This document shows positions 1 through 7,381 of a stretch of 64,000 nucleotides of DNA, one piece after another; the stretch's first letter is position 1, and each line of letters begins with the position of its first letter. The notes beneath the pieces are model-generated. The model searched no databases. It was not told where the DNA came from and saw only the letters and a program-made list of their open reading frames with translations. Where the stretch lies: the NCBI GenBank assembly GCA_947479085.1, contig CANJYB010000016.1, forward strand, positions 42,047-106,046, written 5' to 3'. This stretch comes from Bacteroidota bacterium (lineage in GTDB: Bacteria; Bacteroidota; Bacteroidia; 2-12-FULL-35-15). Both the position numbers and the translations under genes were made by a program.

Positions 1-90
1 TTCCACTGCTGGTGTATCCTGTGCAGATGCGCTAATTGAAACTAACAGCATTGCGAAAAACAATGCCATTTTTTTTACTGAACTAATCAT
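1..90 (-). CDS. CcmD-like small membrane protein, 5' part only
   Basis: The reading frame opens with ATG at 88-90 and stays open to the window edge, so only the first 30 residues are visible. They form a typical signal peptide ending SASAQ. The start overlaps the end of ccmC by 8 bp, which shows tight coupling. In many Bacteroidota a short CcmD-family protein with an N-terminal signal follows the ccmB-ccmC genes, and position is the main argument here. The diagnostic C-terminal membrane helix lies outside the window, so the family assignment is inference. Confidence 0.55.
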   Translation of the reverse strand, partial: MISSVKKMALFFAMLLVSISASAQDTPAVE

Positions 91-748
91 TGTATAATAA
101 TTTTCGTTTTACTTTTTCTAACCTAACTCTCAGGGTAAATATCCACACAGTAAGTAATATCCATCCGATAACTGCGGGATAAAACACCATCCGCATAGTA
201 CTATCCAGGTCATATTTGTTGAAGCCGGGATTACCACCATTGCCTGGGTGTAATGAGTCATTCATTCTTGGCAGAATCATCAGGAATACAACTAACATTA
301 CATAAGCAAATATGTTATAGACCGCTGCAATTCTCGCGCGTTTTTGTTCTTCGTCAATAGAACCCCGCAAAACAAAATAAGCAAGATAGATAAGCATTGT
401 TATAGCAGCTCCATTCAGTTTTGTATCGGCCACCCACCATGCACCCCAGGTATATTTCGCCCAGATGGAACCGGTAATAAGTCCCAAAGCACCAACAAGC
501 ATCCCAGTATGGGCAGCCTGCGAAGCAACTATGTCACTTTCTATGTTTGATTTACTAAGGTATTTAATACTATGCCATAAGGAAACAAAAAGTATGGTCA
601 TCATGGAGAACCACATAGGTACGTGAAAGTAAAGGTTACGGATGGTTTCGTGAAGAATTGGCTGAGCCGGAACATTAAAAAGGAAACCTGCAATAATTGT
701 ATAAAGTACAAATACCACTGCAACTACTTTCCACCAATTTTTTTTCAT
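83..748 (-). CDS. ccmC: Heme exporter / cytochrome c biogenesis protein CcmC
   Basis: A 221-residue inner-membrane protein with six predicted membrane helices. It carries the tryptophan-rich heme-handling motif WGAWW at residues 101-105, followed by VADTKLN, and a conserved HVPMW segment near residue 42; both are hallmarks of the CcmC/CcsA heme-handling family. CcmC binds heme at the periplasmic face and loads it onto the chaperone CcmE for cytochrome c assembly. The gene lies 59 bp after ccmB and overlaps the next small gene, so it belongs to the RNase-ccmB-ccmC-ccmD run. The length is normal for Bacteroidota CcmC. No CcmA ATPase is present next to it. Confidence 0.93.
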   Translation of the reverse strand: MKKNWWKVVAVVFVLYTIIAGFLFNVPAQPILHETIRNLYFHVPMWFSMMTILFVSLWHSIKYLSKSNIESDIVASQAAHTGMLVGALGLITGSIWAKYTWGAWWVADTKLNGAAITMLIYLAYFVLRGSIDEEQKRARIAAVYNIFAYVMLVVFLMILPRMNDSLHPGNGGNPGFNKYDLDSTMRMVFYPAVIGWILLTVWIFTLRVRLEKVKRKLLYND

Positions 749-807
749 TGTATTTATTTGCGAACCCTGCGCTTTTCTGTCTCTTTTAAGGGGTTAATTT
801 TCCTTTT

Positions 808-1464
808 TTAATCGCGCCAAAGGTAGCGAAATAATAGATATGATAAAGCGATAATTATTACATTAATAAACACTAAAACCAGCAAATAGTTTACATCCCA
901 TTTCTCCAATCCATCAATAGCATTTTTTGAAAGTTTAATGAGCACCATAAGTAGAGGAATCATGATAGGGAAACTTAAAATAGCCATTAAGGTAAAGTTA
1001 TTGCTGGTTTTAGAGGCAATAGCAGAAACCATTGTTAATAAGGAGGAAAACCCGAAACTACCAAGCAAAAGGGTTAAAAGAAATAAAGGAAAGTCCTGGA
1101 TAAGGTTGCCTATAAACACACTGTAAACTAATAAACACAACGCTGATAGCACCGTTAATAGCAAGGAATTGTAAATTATTTTGGAAAGGATAACCGCCTG
1201 CGGACTAACCAATGTATACAAATAAAGCAACTTCCCTTTGGTTTCGCTGATAAAGCTTTTAGCAATGGCATTAACTGAAGCAAATAATAATATTATCCAG
1301 AAAAGGGCATTCCAGACAGAAGGAGTGACAATGCTTTTAAAAGATAAATAGCTCACAAATATAGTAGAAACAACATACAACAGGATACCACCCAAAGCAT
1401 ACTTGTTTCTTATTTCCAACTTTATTTCCTTGGCAATAAGGTATTTTATCTGTTTTAAAAGCAA
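808..1464 (-). CDS. ccmB: Heme ABC exporter permease CcmB
   Basis: A 218-residue polytopic membrane protein. The N-terminus (KQIKYLIAKEIKLEIRNKYALGG) precedes about six hydrophobic helices and matches the CcmB permease family in length and opening motif. CcmB acts with the CcmA ATPase in the heme-handling step of cytochrome c maturation. The start codon lies only 3 bp after the stop of the upstream beta-CASP nuclease gene, so translation is likely coupled. A ccmA gene is not visible in the window, so the ATPase must be encoded elsewhere. Confidence 0.9.
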   Translation of the reverse strand: MLLKQIKYLIAKEIKLEIRNKYALGGILLYVVSTIFVSYLSFKSIVTPSVWNALFWIILLFASVNAIAKSFISETKGKLLYLYTLVSPQAVILSKIIYNSLLLTVLSALCLLVYSVFIGNLIQDFPLFLLTLLLGSFGFSSLLTMVSAIASKTSNNFTLMAILSFPIMIPLLMVLIKLSKNAIDGLEKWDVNYLLVLVFINVIIIALSYLLFRYLWRD

Positions 1465-1467
1465 GGG

Positions 1468-2871
1468 TTAATTTATTTCTATAATATCGTTTTGTGCCGG
1501 AATACTAATATGCCTGAACCCTGCATCCAGTAATTTTTCCTTGTAATTCAATTGTACTTCATATTCACCATGCACCAGGAAAACCTGTTTTGCTTTTTTC
1601 ACATCCTGACAACTCAGGTACTCTATCATCTCTTTATAATCTCCATGAGCACTGTATGAATCAATGATAATTACTTCTGCATGTACCTCATGTTCCACTC
1701 CGAAAATCTTTACCGTTTTATTTCCAGCTCTTAATTTACCTCCAAGTGAATTAGGTTCCGCATAACCGACCATTAATATAGTATTGGCAGGATTGGAAAC
1801 ATTATTGGCAATATGATGTTTTATTCTTCCCGCATCGGCCATGCCCGAAGCAGAAATGATAATACAGGGTTCCGGCAAATCATTCAGTTGTTTTGATTCT
1901 ATTACATCCTGAACATAAATCAGGTTATCAAAACCAAACGGATTGCTATCCGTTTTCATGTATTCAATTATATCTTCGTTAAAACATTCCGGGTGCTTTC
2001 GCATAATAGCAGTGGCATTTACCGAAAGTGGGCTATCCACATAGACATTAATACGAGGGAGCATTTTTTTATGTTCCATCCTATCCAGCGCATACACCAG
2101 TTCCTGTGTTCTACCTAGACTAAAGGCAGGAATAATTAACTTTCCCTTTTTTGTAATACAAGTATTATACACCACATCAAACAATTTTTGTTCGCTGAAA
2201 GTAGTATCGCCATGCAACCTGTCCCCATAGGTAGATTCAGTAATTATATAATCAGCCTGCGGAAAAGGTTGAGGGTCTTTCAAAATAGCATCATTGTACC
2301 TTCCAATATCTCCTGAAAAGAAAATCTTCTTTGTTCCACCGTTTTCTGTCAACTCCAGGTTAACACCTGCAGCACCTAATATATGGCCTGAATCGGTAAA
2401 AGTTACTTTGAGGTTTTCATAAACAGAATAAGAAGTATTGTACGGAACACTTACCAATAAAGATAAACAGGCTTCCACATCCTTTACCGAATAAATCGGT
2501 TTTAACAGGTCCTGGTGTTGTTTCATTCTTCTTTTATTAATAAAACGCACATCACTTTCCTGGATATGAGCACTGTCTAAAAGCATAATTTTGCATAAAT
2601 CTGCAGTGGCCGGAGTACATATAATAGGTCCTTTAAATCCCTGTTTCACCAGGTTTGGTATATTTCCTGAATGGTCGATATGCGCATGAGAAAGAATAAG
2701 ATAATCTATTTCCCCGGGTTCGAACACAAATTCTCTGTTCATTCCATCCGTTTCAGCCCCTCTTCCCTGAAAGAACCCACAATCCAATAAAATCATTTTG
2801 CCGTCATCCGGCATAAGTAAATGTTTGCTACCTGTAACCGTCCTTGCTGCACCACAAAATTTTATCTTCAT
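1468..2871 (-). CDS. Metallo-beta-lactamase/beta-CASP RNA exonuclease-like protein
   Basis: A 467-residue protein of the CPSF73/YSH1-like group. The metallo-beta-lactamase motif HAHIDH lies at residues 62-67. A second metal site (SGDIGRYND), the beta-CASP domain and a C-terminal RMMBL region with HGEYEV follow. Such proteins are zinc-dependent RNases acting on RNA 5' ends or internal sites. I chose the ATG at 2871 rather than the upstream one at 2916, because a TATCTTTG promoter box lies at 2893-2900, between them, and the family normally begins MKIKFCGAARTVTGS. It is the first gene of the run leading into ccmB, which could link RNA turnover and cytochrome assembly only by co-transcription. 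Confidence 0.88.
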   Translation of the reverse strand: MKIKFCGAARTVTGSKHLLMPDDGKMILLDCGFFQGRGAETDGMNREFVFEPGEIDYLILSHAHIDHSGNIPNLVKQGFKGPIICTPATADLCKIMLLDSAHIQESDVRFINKRRMKQHQDLLKPIYSVKDVEACLSLLVSVPYNTSYSVYENLKVTFTDSGHILGAAGVNLELTENGGTKKIFFSGDIGRYNDAILKDPQPFPQADYIITESTYGDRLHGDTTFSEQKLFDVVYNTCITKKGKLIIPAFSLGRTQELVYALDRMEHKKMLPRINVYVDSPLSVNATAIMRKHPECFNEDIIEYMKTDSNPFGFDNLIYVQDVIESKQLNDLPEPCIIISASGMADAGRIKHHIANNVSNPANTILMVGYAEPNSLGGKLRAGNKTVKIFGVEHEVHAEVIIIDSYSAHGDYKEMIEYLSCQDVKKAKQVFLVHGEYEVQLNYKEKLLDAGFRHISIPAQNDIIEIN

Positions 2872-2892
2872 AAAAGCTTTCTTAATTCTTTG

Positions 2893-2900
2893 CAAAGATA
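2893..2900 (-). promoter_or_regulatory. Bacteroidota -7 box (TATCTTTG) for the beta-CASP nuclease operon
   Basis: TATCTTTG on the minus strand fits the TAnnTTTG consensus used by the primary sigma factor of Bacteroidota. It lies 22 bp upstream of the ATG at 2871 and downstream of the alternative ATG at 2916, so it decides the start of that gene. I see no clear -33 TTTG element. Confidence 0.6.
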
Positions 2901-2972
2901 AGTTTACTAAGTACATCTTTATATAATTTATAGGTATTAATCCGAATCAGGGGTTGGGATAAGTACTTATTA

Positions 2973-3110
2973 TTGCCACGACCTTTAGGTCGTGGATAAA
3001 TTAAAAAAAATCAGGCTTTAGCCAAACAATTGTATTTCGGCTAAAGCCTAATAAAATTAACGCATTCAACCACGACCTAAAGGTCTTGGCAATTAATCCA
3101 ATCCTTGATT
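2973..3110. repeat. REPIN-like nested palindromic repeat, copy 1
   Basis: The element is built from four hairpins: an outer CCACGACCTTTAGGTCGTGG, two inner ones around GGCTTTAGCC and GGCTAAAGCC, and a closing outer hairpin (CCACGACCTAAAGGTCTTGG, one arm base changed). The whole is itself an inverted repeat bounded by TTGCCA and TGGCAA. A second copy at 53581-53720 shares the layout and continues into the same 3' flank (CCAATCCTTGATT). This looks like REP doublets mobilised in trans, but no RAYT transposase is visible here. Confidence 0.8.
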
Positions 3111-3135
3111 CCCATTACACAAACCACGTCCGGAA

Positions 3136-3170
3136 GCCCCGCCCCCTCTCCTTTGGAGAGGGGGCGGGGC
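3136..3170. repeat. GC-rich perfect palindrome
   Basis: Two perfect 16-bp arms, starting GCCCCGCCCCC and ending CTCTCC, are separated by TTT. Related CTCTCC-nnn-GGAGAG cores occur at 31661-31694 inside a coding sequence and at about 55991-56007, so this is a dispersed family rather than a terminator of one gene. Confidence 0.75.
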
Positions 3171-3370
3171 TAAAAGTCCCGAGCTATTCGGGAGTGAGGC
3201 GACATAAGGCGAAGCCTTCACCCCCAACTTCCCGAAACTCCCCCTCCCCTTTGTGGAGGGGATAAAGGAGAGGGGTGTTAATTGTGAATAAACATGTGTA
3301 CAAATCTCCCCCTATCTTTCTCCCTCCATTTTATTTATTTATAACTTCGCATAATTAATCTCGCATCTAC

Positions 3371-5437
3371 TTGAAAAAATTCATTTCATTCATTCATCAC
3401 AGTCACCCCGAAGTTTACAAAGCATTGTTATTTGTACTGGCTATTTCAGCTATTGTGGGCATTTTCCCGAAACAAGGCAAATTCAAGTACGAGTTTCAGA
3501 ACCTGAAAGGAAAGCCATGGTATCACGATGATTTGATTGCACCTTTCGATTTTGCCATTAATAAAACCAGGGAAGAACTTGCCAATGAAAAAGCTGAGGT
3601 TTTAAAATCGGCCAAACCTTATTTTAAAGTAGATAACAGTATTGCTAAAGCAAAAAAGGCAGAACTAACAAAGGAAATGGAAGCCAAATGGGATAATAAA
3701 AAGCCCAAAGCCCTTAAAGAAAAAACCTTTGCCCTCGCCAATAGTATTTTCGATTCCATTTACAGCAAGGGAATTATAGAAACAGCCGATGTTATAGAAA
3801 ATAAAACTCCCGATTTCACCATTGATGTGCTCAATAACAATGTAGCCGAAGAGCACGACCTCAGTTATTTTTTCACCATCAGTACTGCTTATACCTACGA
3901 ACAAAAGCAATTGCTGACCAATGCTAAAAACGCTGATATTAAATTTGTTTCCTCATTGCTCGAAAACGCCATAGCACACAGTATTTTTTACGACAAAGAA
4001 ACATCCGACAAAATCCTCCAGCAAGCCATTGACGATATCGCCCCTTCCCGCGATATTATTCTGAAAGACCAGGCCATTGTTTCCAAAGGCGAAATAGTGG
4101 ATGCCAAAAAATACCAGGTGCTCGAGTCGTTAAAAGCCGAATACGATGGACAATCCGTTGGTGCGGGCAGTTATCTTTTTATTCTTTTGGGGCAGTTAAT
4201 TATTGTTTCCATTTGCCTTGCTGTACTAATAGCCTTTCTCGCCTTTTTCAGGAGAGAAATCTTTGTGGACAATGCAAAAATCACCTTCATTCTTATCCTC
4301 ATTATCCTCCAGGTACTCATGACCAAGCTGGCTGCCAATTCAGTAGCTTTCAATATTTTTATACTTCCGTTTTGTATACTGCCCATAATCATTCGTTCCT
4401 TTTTCGATACCCGTGTCGCACTCTTTGTCCACCTGGTCACCGTGCTCATCATCTCCTTCATGGCACCCGACCGTTTTGTCTTTGTCTTTATTCAAATGCT
4501 TGGGGGCATGGTGGCCATTTTCAGCATTGTCAATATGCGAAACCGCTCCCAGATATTTATTTCATCAGGAGTCATCTTCCTTACCTATTGCATCTCCTTC
4601 ATCGGCATCACCATCATACAGGAAGGCGGCAGCGATGCCATCATCTGGTTCGATTTTGCCTGGTTTGGAGTAAGCGCCACACTCACCTTGTTCTCCTATC
4701 CGCTTATTTTTGTTTTCGAAAAAATATTCGGCCTCACCTCCGATGTATCCCTGCTCGAACTATCCGACACCAACGGCAAACTCCTTCGCGAACTCGCTTC
4801 CCGTGCTCCCGGCACCTTCCAGCATTCACTCATGGTCGCCAACATAGCCGAAGAAGCCATTTATACCATCGGTGGAAACGCGCTATTGGTCCGCACCGGG
4901 GCACTCTTTCACGACATCGGTAAAATGGAAATGCCCATGTACTTCATCGAAAACCAGGTAAACGGAATCAACCCCCACGATGAACTAAGTTTTGACGAAT
5001 CCGCCACCATCATCATCGGCCACGTTATCAAAGGAATCGAAATAGCCAAGAAAAACAAGCTACCCGAACAAATCATCGACTTCATCCGCACCCATCACGG
5101 CACCAGCCTCACCACCTATTTTTACCGTTCCTTTCAAAACGCATTCCCCGACCAGATAATTGACGAATCAAAATTCCATTACCCCGGCCCCATTCCTTTT
5201 TCCAAGGAAACCGCTGTCCTCATGATGGCCGACTCAGTAGAAGCCGCCTCCCGAAGCCTTAAAAAGTATGATGTCGAAAGTATAGATACCCTTGTCGAGC
5301 GCATCATCACCACACAAATAGAACAAAACCAATTTGCCAATGCCGATATCACCTTTAAAGACATCAATACATTAAAAAAGATTTTCAAGAAAAAATTAAT
5401 GAATGTATATCATGTCCGGGTCGAGTACCCGAGGTAG
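3371..5437 (+). CDS. 7TM-HD domain phosphohydrolase, PgpH-like c-di-AMP phosphodiesterase
   Basis: A 688-residue membrane protein. A first helix (about 18-33) leads into an extracytoplasmic 7TMR-HDED-type domain to about residue 260. Roughly seven membrane helices follow (265-455), then a cytoplasmic HD domain with FQHSL near 484, the metal-binding FHDIGKM near 513 and HHGTS near 577. PgpH-type proteins hydrolyse cyclic di-AMP. The only in-frame start next to the conserved MKKF-like N-terminus is TTG at 3371. Wobble usage shifts from A/T-rich in the first 800 bp to C-rich afterwards. The gene stands alone. The family assignment is firm; the substrate is inferred from the family. Confidence 0.88.
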   Translation: MKKFISFIHHSHPEVYKALLFVLAISAIVGIFPKQGKFKYEFQNLKGKPWYHDDLIAPFDFAINKTREELANEKAEVLKSAKPYFKVDNSIAKAKKAELTKEMEAKWDNKKPKALKEKTFALANSIFDSIYSKGIIETADVIENKTPDFTIDVLNNNVAEEHDLSYFFTISTAYTYEQKQLLTNAKNADIKFVSSLLENAIAHSIFYDKETSDKILQQAIDDIAPSRDIILKDQAIVSKGEIVDAKKYQVLESLKAEYDGQSVGAGSYLFILLGQLIIVSICLAVLIAFLAFFRREIFVDNAKITFILILIILQVLMTKLAANSVAFNIFILPFCILPIIIRSFFDTRVALFVHLVTVLIISFMAPDRFVFVFIQMLGGMVAIFSIVNMRNRSQIFISSGVIFLTYCISFIGITIIQEGGSDAIIWFDFAWFGVSATLTLFSYPLIFVFEKIFGLTSDVSLLELSDTNGKLLRELASRAPGTFQHSLMVANIAEEAIYTIGGNALLVRTGALFHDIGKMEMPMYFIENQVNGINPHDELSFDESATIIIGHVIKGIEIAKKNKLPEQIIDFIRTHHGTSLTTYFYRSFQNAFPDQIIDESKFHYPGPIPFSKETAVLMMADSVEAASRSLKKYDVESIDTLVERIITTQIEQNQFANADITFKDINTLKKIFKKKLMNVYHVRVEYPR

Positions 5438-5460
5438 TAAATATTCCACAGCATCACAAC

Positions 5461-5491
5461 TTTGAACTTTAAACTTTTAAACTTTAAACTT
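5461..5491. repeat. Short heptamer array (TTTGAAC/TTTAAAC type)
   Basis: About four units of the form TTTRAAC follow one another with one 8-bp slip. The array lies 24 bp after the stop codon of the PgpH-like gene. A related degenerate array occurs at 48347-48381. Confidence 0.55.
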
Positions 5492-5749
5492 AATTAGGGC
5501 GGGCACCTTGCCACTTCGTATTTCACTGTCTTCCTGCCCTCACGCGGTATCTTTTTTTTTCATCACCATCTCCCTCCGAATCCGGTCCTTTCCGGATTTG
5601 GAGGTTTTCACTCCTTCCAACCTTCCAGCCGAAAAAAAAGGATACTTCGCGCGGGTCAGGCGCAGATGGATAGTGTATCACTTTTATTTTCCTTTCCGAA
5701 TTTGTAAGTTTCGTATCTCACCTTTTTACCCCAATCGTTACGAAACACA

Positions 5750-5778
5750 CCCTGTCAGGGTTTAGAACCCTGACAGGG
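5750..5778. repeat. CCCTGTCAGGG hairpin, copy 1
   Basis: Perfect 13-bp arms (CCCTGTCAGGGTT and its complement) enclose a TAG loop. There is no adjacent T-run. A second copy with 14-bp arms is at 17650-17680, so this is a dispersed palindrome rather than a gene-specific terminator. Confidence 0.8.
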
Positions 5779-5906
5779 GTATTTCCTTCCCATGCGCGAC
5801 CATTCTGCTCATGCGCATCATTCGGTTCCGGTCACTGAACTTCGGTCACTGATCTTGCCGAAGTGCCGAAGTGCTCGCCACCACACAAATCACTTCTCCC
5901 TCCCCC

Positions 5907-6002
5907 GACTCCAGAGGAGTCAAATCTCAATAGCCCCTGGTGCAACCGGGGGAAAAAGAAACACCTACCCTCTCCACAACTCCGTTAGGAGTTGAATATC
6001 AA
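5907..6002. repeat. Nested hairpin repeat (ACTCC/GGAGT type)
   Basis: An outer hairpin, GACTCC-AGA-GGAGTC, is followed by an inner hairpin, CCCCTGG-TGCAA-CCGGGGG, then a closing hairpin, AACTCC-GTTA-GGAGTT. The architecture matches the REPIN-like elements at 2973 and 53581 although the sequence differs. Only one copy is visible in the window. Confidence 0.6.
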
Positions 6003-6089
6003 GTCCGGTATTGAATCTGTTTTTTTGAATTATTTATTTTAAAGAGGGTTGTGCAACGGCTACCTTTGTTATTCGCAGTGTTTTCGTCT

Positions 6090-6773
6090 CTACCAAAGTA
6101 ATCTTACTCTATGTCCAATTGCTATAAACAAAGCTGCTACGCTAAGTCCGTAAACAATTGTAATTATTAAATACTTGTTCTTTCCATAAAGTCCTGTAAT
6201 ACCAAATAATATAACCAGCATAGTCGGTAAGTAAGTCAGAGGCGAAGCACCTACATTGTCAATCCACCAGTAGTTAAAGGGATTGTAACATTTATCGTTT
6301 GGTATTAAGAGTAAAAAACTTGAAATAAGAAGAATAAGGATTGAAACTTCTTTTTTGCCTTTGAAATATAGAAGTCCTGCTAATATTGGCATAAAGAGTA
6401 GTCCTAACCTAATCACAGCACTTGTCAGATAAGGAGCAATAAATATTGTTCCTCTATAACAAACAGGACTTGTGCAAATAACTGATATGGGTATGGCCAA
6501 CCAGATGAAAAGCGTCCATTTTCCTGACAATAGTTTTAGCTGGTCTTTGTGTTGCCAAATTTGTTTTAGACAAAAGACTGATAAAACAATACTCGCAACT
6601 GCTCCGAGAATAAATAATGGAATAAAGAATACCGGAAATGAAAACTTCGGCCATATTTTATTTGCAGTAGCTATGTCATATAATGCTTTTATCCAAAGCA
6701 AGTTTCCCATTATGAAACCTCCTGTTAGCAGGATGCGATTTACAGATTGAGTTCTCATTTTAACATTGTGCAT
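6090..6773 (-). CDS. Uncharacterised integral membrane protein
   Basis: A 227-residue, highly hydrophobic protein with about six membrane helices and no recognised domain. The first ATG gives MHNVKMRTQS. An internal ATG at 6710 is preceded by AGGAGG at a normal spacing and could be the real start, but it lies inside the first helix, so the longer form is kept. It has no operon partner: spacers of 650 and 600 bp full of repeats surround it. I do not recognise a family, and cassette-like acquisition is possible but unproven. Confidence 0.55.
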   Translation of the reverse strand: MHNVKMRTQSVNRILLTGGFIMGNLLWIKALYDIATANKIWPKFSFPVFFIPLFILGAVASIVLSVFCLKQIWQHKDQLKLLSGKWTLFIWLAIPISVICTSPVCYRGTIFIAPYLTSAVIRLGLLFMPILAGLLYFKGKKEVSILILLISSFLLLIPNDKCYNPFNYWWIDNVGASPLTYLPTMLVILFGITGLYGKNKYLIITIVYGLSVAALFIAIGHRVRLLW

Positions 6774-6933
6774 AACATATATATACGCAACAAATATAAA
6801 TATAATTCCCTCATTTTCAAGGTTAATATAATAAAACGCATTGCGTTAATCCAGCTTTAATTGCCACCACATCAATCCTATGTGTTTTCCTATGTTTCTA
6901 TGAGCCTATGTGGTAAAAGTACTTCTATTTCAT

Positions 6934-7101
6934 CCTCCGATTCACTACCAACTACCTCCGATTCAGTACCAACTACCTCCGATTCACTACTAACTACCTC
7001 CGATTCTGTACCAAGTACCTCCGATTGTGTATCAACTACCTCCGATTGTGTACCAACTACCTCCGATTCAGTACCAACTACCTCCGATTGTGTACCATGT
7101 A
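6934..7101. repeat. 21-bp tandem array A, eight units
   Basis: Eight exact-length 21-bp units start at 6934, 6955, 6976, 6997, 7018, 7039, 7060 and 7081, each beginning CCTCCGATT; a ninth decays after 7102. Changes are confined to positions 10-13 and a few later bases. Because 21 is a multiple of three, the array is open in all three plus frames (for example SDSVPTT) and in one minus frame (SEVVGTE). Plus and minus ORFs of 123 and 95 codons span it, but neither has recognisable flanking domains or a promoter, so I do not call a protein. The flanks 6774-6933 and 7102-7301 hold nothing else I can identify. Confidence 0.85.
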
Positions 7102-7305
7102 TCTCCGACACCCTTTTTTTTCCTTCCGAAACCCTTATCCCACTTAGCTCAGCTCGTTTTATGCCGATTTGGCGCATTTTTGGCAGATTATTAAGCCCAT
7201 CAATAAAGGCTTTCCGTAAAATAACCTCTTAAACCCCTTTTCTGTACCCTAACCAACCCAAATTTTCCCTCTTTTACCCCAAACAACCCACATCAAAAAC
7301 AAAAA

Positions 7306-7329
7306 ACTCCCCTGCAAATGCAGAAGAGT
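7306..7329 (-). terminator. Intrinsic terminator after the amidohydrolase gene
   Basis: On the minus strand, ACTCTTCTGC-ATTT-GCAGGGGAGT forms a hairpin with an internal TT/GG mismatch, and six T residues follow. It lies about 50 bp past the amidohydrolase stop codon. The plus side also ends in a T-run, so it may work both ways. Confidence 0.65.
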
Positions 7330-7381
7330 CTTTTTATTATCAACCAATCAATACCTTATTTCCAATAATAAAGGAACAAAA

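Larger units (their letters stand above)
2901..3370. other. 470-bp intergenic region made mostly of dispersed palindromic repeats
   Basis: No plausible gene is present. The stretch holds a four-hairpin repeat at 2973-3110, a GC-rich palindrome at 3136-3170, a short hairpin CCCGA...TCGGG near 3178-3192, and further CCCCTCTCC/GGAGAGGGG-type arms to about 3278. The last 60 bp before the downstream gene carry TAACTTCG near 3342, a weak match to the promoter consensus. Confidence 0.7.
5438..6089. other. 650-bp non-coding stretch with heptamer array and hairpin repeats
   Basis: No gene is supported. It contains a short AACTTT-type heptamer array (5461-5491), a CCCTGTCAGGG hairpin (5750-5778) and a two-hairpin element (5907-6002). 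A 13-bp sequence, TTAGGGCGGGCAC, at 5494-5506 recurs at 35843-35855, again shortly after a stop codon. The stretch 5795-5880 has short internal duplications around CGGTCACTGA and GCCGAAGTG. The ORFs here are unconvincing. Confidence 0.6.

Noticed and set aside
4213..4923. 236-codon plus-strand ORF overlapping the PgpH-like gene
   Set aside because: It lies in another frame of a C-rich coding sequence, has histidine/serine/proline-rich low-complexity translation and no family match; it is a shadow.
6030..6800. Membrane protein gene 6090-6773 as an integron cassette
   Set aside because: GTTATGCAC and GTTGCACAAC sequences flank it and look cassette-like, but I could not find a paired attC-type inverted repeat on either side.
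6934..7101. Array A as a CRISPR array
   Set aside because: Units follow one another without spacers, and no cas genes are present. The same applies to arrays B and C.
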